Shown in pieces: positions 1-7,315 of a stretch of DNA of 36,574 bases. The DNA lies in assembly GCA_016215555.1 (NCBI GenBank), contig JACRJC010000065.1, forward strand, positions 1-36,574, read 5' to 3'. Each line of letters begins with the position of its first letter. Position 1 is the first letter of the stretch. The translations under genes were made by a program, and so were the position numbers. Source of the DNA: Rhodospirillales bacterium. Its GTDB lineage: Bacteria > Pseudomonadota > Alphaproteobacteria > Rhodospirillales > WMHbin7. The notes beneath the pieces are model-generated. The model saw only the letters and a list, made by a program, of their open reading frames with translations. It ran no database searches and had not been told where the DNA came from.

Positions 1-18
1 CCACCGCAGGCCGGGCGC

Positions 19-97
19 TTTTTCGCGGGCAATGTGTTGCGGACCGCTTACTGTGAACCACACAGCCGCGCGCTCCGCGCCTGTTGCCCGCGAAAAA
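19..97. repeat. 14-bp perfect inverted repeat at the left edge
   Basis: The arms at 19-32 (TTTTTCGCGGGCAA) and 84-97 (its exact reverse complement) are separated by 51 bases. With one mismatch the match extends about four bases outward. No gene is recognisable in positions 1-150, so this may be a palindromic mobile repeat or the edge of a neighbouring element. Its function is unknown. Confidence 0.6.
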
Positions 98-206
98 TCG
101 CTCCGGCGAAATGAGTCATTCATTCTGCAAGCTGGTATAAGTGGTAGCCTTGCCCCTTGACCAGCGATGCGCAGCAGAATGTTCCAGACCTGCCAGCCTG
201 ATTCCG

Positions 207-686
207 TCAGGGGCTCGGACTGGCGGTAGGGGCAAGCGTTGCCACAGTTTCCATCACAGGCTTTGCAATATCCCGGCCCGCCGCCGAAATGCCATGCGGC
301 GCGGGCCCGGATGCGTTTCCCTCGGCAGCCCGTTCTTTGAGCGGGGAGAGATAGCGGTGATAGAACAACGCCGCCAGCAGGGGATTCTCGTCGATGAAAC
401 CGGCGATGGCCTCATCCGAAACACCAGAGTCAATGCCCGTCCATTCGATGATGGCGTAAAGGGCCAGGCCCTTGATCATCAGCGAACGCATCAGGCCACG
501 ACGGACGGATTGGTCTGCAGGATCGAGCCCCTCAGCCTCCGCCCGATGTTCCGCCCAGTCGTCGAACACCTTCTCGGCCTGAGCCTGGATCATGGCGTAG
601 GAGGGCGTGGTGATCGGGCGGACCTTGAGCCGCGCCCCCTCGGCCAGATCGAGCCAGACCGGCTCGCGGTTTCCCAGCTTGATCAT
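207..686 (-). CDS. Phage tail assembly chaperone-like protein
   Basis: 159 aa. The sequence opens with a short strand-rich segment (IKLGNREPVWLDLAEGARLKVRPI) and continues into a helical, acidic middle, the layout of gpG-type tail chaperones in Rhodobacter/Rhodospirillum-like prophages. These proteins bind the tape-measure protein during tail assembly. The gene follows the tail-tube gene and its ATG overlaps that gene's stop, as expected for a tail operon. Just past the stop, another frame reads EPLTESGWQVWNILLRIAGQ, which resembles the extra segment that lambda-type chaperones add by programmed frameshift. That segment loses its resemblance after about 20 codons and no tape-measure gene follows, so the operon is cut here. 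The call rests on context and general resemblance. Confidence 0.6.
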   Translation of the reverse strand: MIKLGNREPVWLDLAEGARLKVRPITTPSYAMIQAQAEKVFDDWAEHRAEAEGLDPADQSVRRGLMRSLMIKGLALYAIIEWTGIDSGVSDEAIAGFIDENPLLAALFYHRYLSPLKERAAEGNASGPAPHGISAAGRDIAKPVMETVATLAPTASPSP

Positions 687-1624
687 CAGTAGGTCTCCAC
701 ATCGTTGGTGAGGGTCACGGTCATCATCCGACCGGCGACGGTGTTGTTGGCGGCGCGCCAGTCGAAACTGGCCTGGATGCCGCCGGGGCCGGAAATCGCC
801 CGCTTGGGTTTGGGCAGATAGACTTCGTGGGCTTCGATCACCAGTTTCTCGGTGGCGGAAATCACATAGGCGAATTCCAACGCCACAGGATCACCCGAGG
901 TCGCCTTGTCCAAGAGCGCCGTGTCGGCGAAGCGGACATCGATCGCGCCGGTCAGGGCGGCGATGGTGGGATCGGCGCCATCGATCTTGCCGTCGGAACG
1001 GATGGTCTCGATGCGCTCCAGATTGTTCGTATAGGTGAGATTGGCCCCGGTCAGGTTGGCCAGCGCAGCGCCATCCAGCTTCACCTGCCCCTGGAATTGG
1101 CCGAAGCGCTTGAAGGGCAGCGTCGCCGGAACCCCGCCCTGGCTGGTATTGTTCCGTGTCTCGCCCTGACCGATGGCGTTGAAGGTGGCGTTGGCATGGC
1201 CCGAACGCTGGAAGTTCATCTGCAGGGAATTGAGGCGCACGCCGCCGATCAGGAAGAAGGCGGGCACTTCGGGCATGCCGATCTCGATGGCAAGGCTGGG
1301 CAACGCCATGGCGCCCGAGCCGTAAACATGTTCGTAGGGGCCGGTTCCCGCCGTCACCGGCACCCCCAGCAGCGCCTTCAGCCAGTGCCCGAAATATCGC
1401 AGATCGACCGGCGCCACCACGTCTCCCTCGACCTTGATGACGTCGCGGGACGGGGCCGCCGGATCGCGCCCCTGGCCCAGGATGTCGCTGTCGATCAGGC
1501 CTTGCTCGGAGCCGAGCGAGGAGGAGACGAAGGGGAACTTGACGAAACCCGTAGCCGGGGGAACGCCATACGCGGTCTCGAACGCGGCCAAGAAGAGGGC
1601 GTTCGCGCCATGGGCACGAGACAT
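686..1624 (-). CDS. Phage tail tube protein
   Basis: 312 aa. The start (MSRAHGANALFLAAFETAYG) and the internal stretch LPSLAIEIGMPEVPAFFLIGGVRLNSLQM are typical of the lambda gpV-like tail tube family (Phage_tail_tube_2) in alphaproteobacterial siphophages. In an intact phage this protein polymerises into the hollow tube through which DNA is injected. The C-terminal part (YVISATEKLVIEAHEVYLPKPKRAISGPGGIQASF) also fits the family. The gene lies between the tail-terminator and chaperone genes and its stop overlaps the chaperone start, consistent with one minus-strand operon. It looks full length. The surrounding operon is incomplete, so virion assembly from this locus is unlikely. Confidence 0.75.
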   Translation of the reverse strand: MSRAHGANALFLAAFETAYGVPPATGFVKFPFVSSSLGSEQGLIDSDILGQGRDPAAPSRDVIKVEGDVVAPVDLRYFGHWLKALLGVPVTAGTGPYEHVYGSGAMALPSLAIEIGMPEVPAFFLIGGVRLNSLQMNFQRSGHANATFNAIGQGETRNNTSQGGVPATLPFKRFGQFQGQVKLDGAALANLTGANLTYTNNLERIETIRSDGKIDGADPTIAALTGAIDVRFADTALLDKATSGDPVALEFAYVISATEKLVIEAHEVYLPKPKRAISGPGGIQASFDWRAANNTVAGRMMTVTLTNDVETY

Positions 1625-1666
1625 GATTTTCTCCTTGCTGAAAGCTGATGGCTGATCGCTGACCGC

Positions 1667-2095
1667 TTAGAGAAGCGGGTCGCTGGATGCGTAATGCAGG
1701 GTCACGGTCACCACGGCGCCTTTAAGGCCTGCAGCGCCGTCGATGGCGAGATCACGGGTCTGGGGCGCCGACCATTCGATCCAGTTGACAAGCCCGCCCA
1801 AAGTTCGGTCGGCGGACAGGGCGATTCCCAATTCTGCCAGCAGGGCGTCGAGGGCGGTGGCGGCTTCGCGGGCTGGCCGCTGGACCACTACCTCGATCTC
1901 GGCCTGGTGCTGCCAGAGATAAGTGACCGGAGACGGCAGCACCTCGGGCTCTTCCGGATCGCCATCGCGCAGGATCACCAGCCCGCCATCGGGCACCTTC
2001 TCAGGCAGCGGCTCCTCGCGTTTGACAGTGGCGGACTGATCCTGCTGTATTTGCAGAAACAATGCCGCCAGCACCTGTTCACGTAGGCTGGGCAT
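1667..2095 (-). CDS. Phage tail terminator / minor tail protein-like
   Basis: 142 aa, beginning MPSLREQVLAALF. It sits directly upstream of the tail-tube gene, the place of the gpU-like tail terminator in lambdoid operons. Its length and alternating hydrophobic pattern (TYLWQHQAEIEVVVQ; AVVTVTLHYAS) fit that family. Homologues in databases are sometimes mislabelled as acyl-CoA transferase; nothing here supports an enzyme. A second, diverged copy of its first 18 codons lies at 3467-3547 on the far side of fic. The opposite-strand fic cassette begins immediately upstream of this start, so the gene has been separated from the promoter-proximal part of the late operon. Confidence 0.6.
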   Translation of the reverse strand: MPSLREQVLAALFLQIQQDQSATVKREEPLPEKVPDGGLVILRDGDPEEPEVLPSPVTYLWQHQAEIEVVVQRPAREAATALDALLAELGIALSADRTLGGLVNWIEWSAPQTRDLAIDGAAGLKGAVVTVTLHYASSDPLL

Positions 2096-2112
2096 AAGGG
2101 CTCCTGATTAGG
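2041..2112. repeat. Diverged direct repeat flanking fic (copy A; copy B at 3493-3564)
   Basis: About 72 bases around the start of the tail-terminator gene recur at 3493-3564 in the same orientation, with about 10 mismatches by eye (roughly 86% identity). The first 18 encoded residues are identical and most differences are synonymous. The copies therefore look like orthologous segments from two related phages, not a recent tandem duplication. They bracket the fic cassette. Confidence 0.8.
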
Positions 2113-2117
2113 AGGGA

Positions 2118-2215
2118 TGCGGAGAATCCGGCATGTTTCTCCGCAAACTATGCGGATAAACGCCTTGCCAAATGCGGCGAATGCGTCTAGTTTCTCCGCA
2201 ATCAGTGCGGAGAAA
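2118..2215 (+). promoter_or_regulatory. Palindrome array, probable autoregulatory operator of fic
   Basis: A perfect 10-bp inverted repeat, TTTCTCCGCA-atcag-TGCGGAGAAA, lies at 2191-2215 and overlaps the ribosome binding site of fic. A near-identical copy with one mismatch, TTTCTCCGCA-aacta-TGCGGATAAA, lies at 2136-2160, 55 bp centre to centre. A further half site (TGCGGAGAA) is at 2118-2126. The Fic protein has a C-terminal winged-helix-like region, so autorepression is a reasonable inference. No clear -35/-10 pair was identified. Confidence 0.6.
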
Positions 2216-2219
2216 GTCC

Positions 2220-3383
2220 TTGTACATCTGGCAGGACGGCGACTGGCCGAAATTCACCTGGGATGCCGAAGCTCTTCTGGCTCCCCTGGCCGAAGCGCGC
2301 CACAAGCAGGGCCGCCTCTTGGGCCAGATGCAACGGCTGGGCTTCGATCTTCAGACGCAGGCTTCGTTCCAGGCGACCGTCGAGGACGTGATCCGGACAT
2401 CGGAAATCGAAGGCGAGAAGCTCGATCTCGCCAGCGTGCGTTCCTCGGTTGCGCGCCGTCTTGGCTTGCCGGACGCAGGCCATCCATCGTTTGACGCCAG
2501 GGCGGAAGGGGTGGTTGAGATGATGATGGACGCTATGCAGAACCATGCCTGTCCGCTCGCCATTGAGCGTCTGTTCGCTTGGCATGCGGCCCTGTTTCCA
2601 ACCGGCCATTCCGGCATGCGCAAGATCGTCACCGGCGGCTGGCGCACAGATCACGACGGCCCTATGCAGGTGGTGTCCGGCCCCCTTGGCCGACAGAAAG
2701 TGCATTACGAAGCGCCGCCCGCCAAACGCCTCAAGGCCGAGATGAAAAGATTTCTCACTTGGTTCAACGGGTCCGACACCACAGTCGGCTCTGCCGACAG
2801 AAGATTTAATCGGCCCGCCATCGGCGGGATGGACGGCCTGCTTAGAAGCGGCATTGCGCATCTCTGGTTCGTCACCATCCATCCCTTCGAGGACGGCAAC
2901 GGGCGCATCGCCAGGGCCATTGCCGATCTGGCCCTGGCCAGGACGGAAGGCACCGGGCAACGCTTCTACAGCGTCTCGGCGCAGATCCAGCGCGAACGCA
3001 GCCGCTATTACGATGTGCTGGAGCGGACCCAGAAGGGATCGCTCGACGTCACCGCCTGGCTTGTCTGGTTCATGTCGTGTTTCAGCCATGCCGTCGATGC
3101 GGCAGAGGAAAAAAGCCGGTCCGTCCTGCGCAAGGCCGAGTTCTGGCAGCGTTTTGCCGAAGAGCCTTTGTCGGTGCGCCAGAAGACGATTCTCAACCGC
3201 TTCATGGACGGTTTCGAAGGCAATCTCACCGCCCGCAAGTGGGCGGCGATAGGCAAATGCTCGGTCGATACCGCCAGCCGCGACATCAACGACCTCTTGG
3301 AACGGAGGCTTCTGGTCCGCAATCCGGGCGGCAGCAAGCGCACCAGCTTCAACGTTGCCGGGTTTGAGCCTGACACAGATTAG
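2220..3383 (+). CDS. Fic-domain protein with N-terminal inhibitory motif and C-terminal HTH
   Basis: 387 aa from a TTG start. The TTG lies about seven bases after GGAG (2209-2212), and it gives the N-terminus (L/M)YIWQDGDWPKF typical of this DUF4172-type Fic family; an upstream ATG at 2172 is less likely. The Fic motif HPFEDGNGR is at about residues 221-229, with the catalytic His and the nucleotide-binding loop intact, so AMP transfer to a target protein is expected. The inhibitory motif TSEIEG (T60, E64, G65) fits (S/T)xxxE(G/N) placed before the Fic core, i.e. class II self-inhibition. Residues about 310-375 (LTARKWAAIGKCSVDTASRD) look like a winged helix that could bind the upstream palindromes. 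The gene is transcribed against the prophage operon, like a moron. Confidence 0.92.
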   Translation: MYIWQDGDWPKFTWDAEALLAPLAEARHKQGRLLGQMQRLGFDLQTQASFQATVEDVIRTSEIEGEKLDLASVRSSVARRLGLPDAGHPSFDARAEGVVEMMMDAMQNHACPLAIERLFAWHAALFPTGHSGMRKIVTGGWRTDHDGPMQVVSGPLGRQKVHYEAPPAKRLKAEMKRFLTWFNGSDTTVGSADRRFNRPAIGGMDGLLRSGIAHLWFVTIHPFEDGNGRIARAIADLALARTEGTGQRFYSVSAQIQRERSRYYDVLERTQKGSLDVTAWLVWFMSCFSHAVDAAEEKSRSVLRKAEFWQRFAEEPLSVRQKTILNRFMDGFEGNLTARKWAAIGKCSVDTASRDINDLLERRLLVRNPGGSKRTSFNVAGFEPDTD

Positions 3384-3466
3384 CGCCAATTCCTCGCCAC
3401 CAGCAGGGACGGACGGCTAAGTAATTTCATCATGAAACAGCCCGCCAATACTGAGCGCACTGGCTC

Positions 3467-3547
3467 TCAGCGAGTAGCAGAGGCGGATTGAACCTGCTGA
3501 ATCTGCAGGAATAATGCCGCCAGCACCTGCTCACGAAGGCTGGGCAT
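3467..3547 (-). pseudogene. 5' remnant of a second tail-terminator gene
   Basis: The minus strand reads MPSLREQVLAALFLQIQQ, identical to the first 18 residues of the gene at 1667-2095. It then gives VQSASATR and a stop. Only the start of the gene survives here, between fic and the Xre-RES cassette. It marks one edge of the fic insertion. Confidence 0.8.
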
Positions 3548-3585
3548 GAGGGCTCCCGGTCAGGCTGGCATGAGCAAAAGTCATA

Positions 3586-3619
3586 TTGCAGCGGAAAACA
3601 TTAATGTATATTGTTTCCG
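3586..3619 (+). promoter_or_regulatory. Promoter/operator region of the Xre-RES pair
   Basis: The inverted repeat CGGAAAACA...TGTTTCCG (3592-3619) encloses a smaller palindrome, ACATTAATGT. A possible -35 (TTGCAG, 3586-3591) and -10 (TATATT, 3607-3612) are 15 bp apart and overlap the repeat. This arrangement fits autorepression by the antitoxin. A strong Shine-Dalgarno (GGAGAGG, 3631-3637) precedes the antitoxin ATG at 3641. Confidence 0.45.
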
Positions 3620-3640
3620 TAGAAACGAAGGGAGAGGACC

Positions 3641-4018
3641 ATGCCGCAACCCCGTTCTGTTGCAACACCCCAGGCGGGGCCGACGCTGTCGAAGGCCGTC
3701 ATCCGCGCCGCCGAAAAGCTCGGCTTCAATCAAACGGCACTTGCCGACATCATTGGCATCAGCCGCGCCACCGCTTCCCGCCTGAACTCGGGGGGATATG
3801 TTCTCGATCCCGGCAAGAAGAAGGAATGGGAACTGGCCCTTCTGTTCGTGCGCATGTTCCGCTCGCTGGACGCCATCCTGGGCCACGGCGAGCAGGCGCG
3901 CCAATGGCTGGAAAACGACAACCTCGCCCTCAACGGTCGACCGACCGATCTGGTGCGTTCGACCGAAGGACTGATCCGTGTCATCCATTACCTGGACGCC
4001 TACCGCGGTCGCGTCTGA
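3641..4018 (+). CDS. Xre/MbcA/ParS-type antitoxin
   Basis: 125 aa. The N-terminal helix-turn-helix (LGFNQTALADIIGISRATASRLNSG, residues about 27-51) is followed by the DUF2384-type toxin-binding domain (LFVRMFRSLDAILGHGEQARQWL...NGRPTDLV). This is the layout of antitoxins that pair with RES-domain toxins. It should neutralise the RES protein encoded next and repress the shared promoter. Its 3' end overlaps the toxin gene by 41 bases, so the two are translationally linked. The pair lies opposite in strand to the prophage genes on both sides and ends two bases from the DUF6441-like remnant, so it looks like an inserted cassette. Confidence 0.92.
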   Translation: MPQPRSVATPQAGPTLSKAVIRAAEKLGFNQTALADIIGISRATASRLNSGGYVLDPGKKKEWELALLFVRMFRSLDAILGHGEQARQWLENDNLALNGRPTDLVRSTEGLIRVIHYLDAYRGRV

Positions 4019-4706
4019 GGCCAGGCAGGCCAGCTTCGATCTCTGGCGGGCCGTGGAAGCCCAGCACAAGGTGTCGACCCTGCCGCTGGTCGATACCCTG
4101 GATGAGCAGATGTTGTTGGAGCAGCTTCTCGAAACCTCGAAGCCGCCTTTGCCGCGCGGGGTGGAGGGAATGCACTTTCTCATGTTCACGCCGTTCCGCT
4201 ATCCGCCGCCGCCTAAGGGTTCGCGCTTTCGCGGACCGCTCGATCCCGGCGTCTTCTATGGCGCCGACGAAATCCGCACCGCCTGCGCCGAACTCGGATT
4301 CTGGCGCTGGCGCTTTCTGATGGAAAGCCCCGCACTTTCCGTTCTCGATCCCCGCCAGCAGACAGTGTCCCGGGTGGCGGGGGCCACGTTGGCGATCGAC
4401 CTTCGGGCGTCTCCCTTCAACCGGGACATGGACAAATGGATCGATCCCGTCCGCTACGATGAGCCGCAGGCCTTGGCGCGAGCGGCTCGCGAGGCAGGTA
4501 TCGGCGCCATCCGCTATCAATCGGCCCGTGATCCTGAGCAAGGCGGTTGCGGCGCCGTTCTGAAACCAGACGCCTTTGCGGCAAAGAAGCCTTTGGAAAC
4601 CCAGACATGGTGGCTTTCGGTGACCAGGAGCCGGGTGATCTGGCGGCGCGACGATGTGTTTGAGGACATGTCCTGGGAATTCGATGCCGGAAACTTCACA
4701 GCGTAG
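3978..4706 (+). CDS. RES-domain toxin (NAD+-degrading family)
   Basis: 242 aa from a GTG start inside the antitoxin gene. RES toxins are ADP-ribosyltransferase-fold enzymes; characterised members deplete cellular NAD+. Candidate active-site residues by spacing are Arg83 or Arg85 (GSRFRG), Tyr94 (GVFYGADEIR), Glu105 (TACAELGFW) and Ser182 (AIRYQSARD); these assignments come from reading, not from an alignment. The downstream segment GCGAVLKPDAF is also family-like. The GTG start gives SSITWTPTAVASEARQASFDLWRAV, with the first conserved RES segment at DLWRAVEAQHK. Pairing with an Xre/DUF2384 antitoxin directly upstream makes the type II toxin-antitoxin call strong. Confidence 0.9.
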   Translation: MSSITWTPTAVASEARQASFDLWRAVEAQHKVSTLPLVDTLDEQMLLEQLLETSKPPLPRGVEGMHFLMFTPFRYPPPPKGSRFRGPLDPGVFYGADEIRTACAELGFWRWRFLMESPALSVLDPRQQTVSRVAGATLAIDLRASPFNRDMDKWIDPVRYDEPQALARAAREAGIGAIRYQSARDPEQGGCGAVLKPDAFAAKKPLETQTWWLSVTRSRVIWRRDDVFEDMSWEFDAGNFTA

Positions 4707-4708
4707 CG

Positions 4709-5393
4709 TTATCTCCCCGGCTCGCGCCAATTGCGGATCACCAGCCCCGGCAATACAGCGAGCCATTTGTTGGCGGCACCAGAAACGTCGAGGCGCTTTC
4801 GGATGCTGACCTGCGGCACCAGGATGAACATCGGCACCGAGGCCAGACCGCGACCGGATTTAAGCGCCGATGCGCTGGCCTTGGCGAAGCCGCCCCGTTT
4901 GCCGGTCCTGGCGCGCTGGTTCTCGGCCACTAACAAAGACGGCCCACGTCGGCGATAGACGGCTGACAGGGCCGCCTCGTTGGCCATCGCCCAGATCGGC
5001 TTGCCAGTCTGTTCGCGGACAGCGACGATGCGATCCACCAGATCGAACAGCCCGCCGACTTCGCCCCCCCGGGGAATCGATGTCGAGCAACAAGCCCCGC
5101 ACCCTGGGGTCGGTGGCGGCGTTCTCGACGGCGTCGCCGATCTCGGAATAGGAGGTCAACCCGCTGGCCGCAGCCAGATAGGAGGAGCGGGCCACCAGCG
5201 TGCCGACCACCGGAATGATGGCGATGCCCTCGGACGTGATCTCGATGTCTCGTGACAGTTGGGGCGGCAGATCGTCCATGGGAGAACCACCCAATCTCGG
5301 GCCGATGACATTCAGGATCACATCCAGTTTGGGCTTTGCCATCAGCAGCGGTGTGGCGAACAGCCGCGCGGCGATGTGAGGCAGATCGGTCAT
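4709..5393 (-). pseudogene. Frameshifted S49 prohead protease fused to a DUF6441-like C-terminus
   Basis: The minus strand starts as an S49 (SppA/ClpP-like) prohead protease: MTDLPHIAARLFATPLLMAK, then EGIAIIPVVGTLV and LLDIDSPGG. At a run of seven C (5064-5070, G on the coding strand) the frame is lost. Removing one base continues as EVGGLFDLVDRIVAVREQTGKP, normal protease sequence. After MANEAALSAVY the protease homology stops. The rest (RRGPSLLVAENQRARTGKRGG...VPMFILVPQVSIRKRLD) resembles the C-terminus of DUF6441 phage proteins, which lie between head and tail genes. A deletion joining the two genes would also remove the scaffold, decoration and major capsid genes. The frameshift could be real or a homopolymer sequencing error; the fusion does not depend on it. 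Confidence 0.75.
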
Positions 5394-5400
5394 GGGCGTC

Positions 5401-6864
5401 TCAGGATGCAGGCGTTTCCGGCACGGCGATGGCCGGGTCAGGTGGGGTCGATGGTTGTTTGCCGAAGACGAGACCGAGGGATTTTTCGCGGGCCTTGTCT
5501 CCAGCGATTTCAGCGTCCACCTGTTCGGCGTCGAAGCCGCGCTCGGCGATGGCCTGGCTGCGGCTTTTCAGGCCCGCGTCAATTTGCTCGATCTCGGCCC
5601 TTGCGTCCTTCAGGGGATCGACCCATTCCCAACGCGGCGGCAGCCAGGAGCAGGCAAGACAATCTGCCCGCTTCGTCTCGTAACCGGGAATGGACAAGGC
5701 GCCGGACAGAACAGCCGCATCCATCCAGCGCCGCCAGACGGTGCGGCACATCTGGTGGACCAGCACCGAATGCTGCCAGGCTTCGATCCGGCGGCGAAAT
5801 TCCAGCAACGCCAGGCGCGAGTTGGAATAATTGGCCTTCAGCATATCGTTGGACAGGTACGCGTATGGCACGCCCAAAGCAGCGGAAATCTGCAACATGG
5901 TCCGGTACTGGAAGGCCTCGTAGGAACCACCGACATCGGCAGGCGCCGAGGTTTGGATTTTCTCGCCGGGCTCCAGCATCACCACCTGACCGGGCTGGAC
6001 GTCCATGCTCCGCTCGCCGTCAGCACCCGTTTCCTCGGCCATGTCGAAAGGCTCGCCGGGGCTGGGCGTTGTCACGAAAAGGGCGTACATGGCCGCCACC
6101 TTCTTGCGATCCAGCTCGGCGTCGTCGTATTGGTCCAGCAGGAACAATTTCACAATGGCGGGCGCGAAACGCGACACGCCGCGCAACTGCCCGGCATCCA
6201 CCGGGTCCATGATGTGAACGACTTCGCTGGCCGGAACGCGGACGGTTTCGCCCGATACGCCGGGATCAGTGATGTCGCCGGGATGGCGGCGAAGGAAGTG
6301 ATAGGCGACGCGACGCCCGATCCTGTCGAATTCGATGCCCTGGCGGATGCTGTTGCCCGAAGGCAGCGTCTCGTTGCGGGACAGCGGCAGCATCTCGGAG
6401 GGGATCATCTGCAATTGCAGCGGCACCGAAAGCCCATCCTCGGGCCAGCGCGGGCGGAAGCGGAAGAAGACCTCGCCCGCGATGAAGACCTCGCGGGCCG
6501 CTCTTCGCTGCTGGCCATAGAAATCGGTAAAACCCTCGGCGTCGCTCTCGTCCGTCCAGGCCAGCCACAGCTTCTGGATGGCAGCCTTGAGCTTCGAATC
6601 CCCAATCAACGACGAGGGCTTGATTCCGGCCCCCACCACATTGCCCGCCCAGCTTTCGATGGCGTTGGCGGCATAGCCGTTGTTGCGGATCAGGTAACGT
6701 GCGCGCGCCGTGATGTCCGGTCCGGCGGCGGCGATCAGCGTGTTGAGATGCGCCCGCGAGGGCAGGAAGCTCTTGAGCCGCCGGTTGGCCTGGCCCGCCT
6801 TGAAGCCGCCCCCAAATCCACCAATGAAAGCGCCGACACGACGGCGTATGGACGTCAGCATCAC
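5401..6864 (-). CDS. Phage portal protein (lambda family)
   Basis: 487 aa, a normal length for lambda gpB-type portals, which form the ring at the capsid vertex through which DNA is packaged. Recognisable stretches include ARYLIRNNGYAANAIESWAGN near residue 55-75, AREVFIAGEVFFRF, QLQMIPSEML, VVHIMDPVDAGQLRGVSRFAP and LSNDMLKANYSNSRLALLEF, all typical of the family. The ATG overlaps the stop of the gpW-like gene by four bases. The protease start follows after seven bases, so the head-gene order is joining protein, portal, protease. The frame is intact, while its neighbours are decayed or missing. Confidence 0.92.
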   Translation of the reverse strand: MMLTSIRRRVGAFIGGFGGGFKAGQANRRLKSFLPSRAHLNTLIAAAGPDITARARYLIRNNGYAANAIESWAGNVVGAGIKPSSLIGDSKLKAAIQKLWLAWTDESDAEGFTDFYGQQRRAAREVFIAGEVFFRFRPRWPEDGLSVPLQLQMIPSEMLPLSRNETLPSGNSIRQGIEFDRIGRRVAYHFLRRHPGDITDPGVSGETVRVPASEVVHIMDPVDAGQLRGVSRFAPAIVKLFLLDQYDDAELDRKKVAAMYALFVTTPSPGEPFDMAEETGADGERSMDVQPGQVVMLEPGEKIQTSAPADVGGSYEAFQYRTMLQISAALGVPYAYLSNDMLKANYSNSRLALLEFRRRIEAWQHSVLVHQMCRTVWRRWMDAAVLSGALSIPGYETKRADCLACSWLPPRWEWVDPLKDARAEIEQIDAGLKSRSQAIAERGFDAEQVDAEIAGDKAREKSLGLVFGKQPSTPPDPAIAVPETPAS

Positions 6865-7070
6865 AAGCCCTTGCTGGCCGAGACCAGGATGCGCCGACGC
6901 GGGCCACGGCGTTCCTGGGAAGCGATGCGCCGCTCGAGGTCAGCCAGCACCTTGTCGGCCTGGGCCAGATCGTACTGGACGCTGCGCTCGCCGATGCTGA
7001 CCCGGCTGACCAGGGAATTGCGCCGTGCCAGCACGCGCTCGCGCTCGGTCTTGAGTTCGTCGAGGGTCAT
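6861..7070 (-). CDS. gpW-like head-tail joining protein
   Basis: 69 aa, MTLDELKTERERVLARRNSLVSRVSIGERSVQYD followed by a helical DLERRIASQE segment. This size and pattern is typical of lambda gpW-family proteins encoded directly upstream of the portal gene. They join the filled head to the tail. In an intact phage a terminase large subunit gene would precede it. Here homology ends and unrelated sequence (a truncated GIY-YIG gene on the other strand) starts within 100 bases. Confidence 0.75.
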   Translation of the reverse strand: MTLDELKTERERVLARRNSLVSRVSIGERSVQYDLAQADKVLADLERRIASQERRGPRRRILVSASKGL

Positions 7071-7172
7071 GGCATTTCCGCTGGATTATGAGCACTGTCT
7101 TTAAAGTGCGGTTGAAAACCGGGTGCCTTCACGGCTACGGTAGCGACCGACGCACAAGCCGGGAGTAAATCT

Positions 7173-7310
7173 GTGTCCTGCTTCGTCTATGTTCTCGGCA
7201 GTAACGACAAACATGGTTCCAGAACCTATGTCGGTTGGACCCTTGATCTTGAGCGGCGCTTGGTTCAGCACAATGACGGAACCGGCGCGAAGTCAACACG
7301 AGGACGCCAG
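7173..7310 (+). pseudogene. Truncated GIY-YIG nuclease (N-terminal 46 codons)
   Basis: A GTG start with GGGAG (7161-7165) upstream opens SCFVYVLGSNDKHGSRTYVGWTLDLERRLVQHN, then GTGAKSTRGRQ. This is the N-terminal half of a short single-domain GIY-YIG protein (YhbQ/UPF0213-like), with the GIY equivalent (FVYVL), the YIG equivalent (YVGW) and the following Arg (LERRL). Family homology stops after about residue 46. Translation then runs antisense into the methylase fragment, so the second half of the domain, including the catalytic Glu, is lost. Probably non-functional. Confidence 0.7.
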
Positions 7311-7315
7311 CGGAA

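Noticed and set aside
1667..2095. Acyl-CoA transferase
   Set aside because: A label sometimes attached to such small phage proteins; the 142-aa sequence has no CoA-transferase motif and the position is that of a tail terminator.
5392..7104. Long plus-strand open frame (570 codons) opposite the portal gene
   Set aside because: It is the antisense shadow of a clear portal gene in GC-rich DNA, is rich in His/Gln/Arg, and has no recognisable domain.
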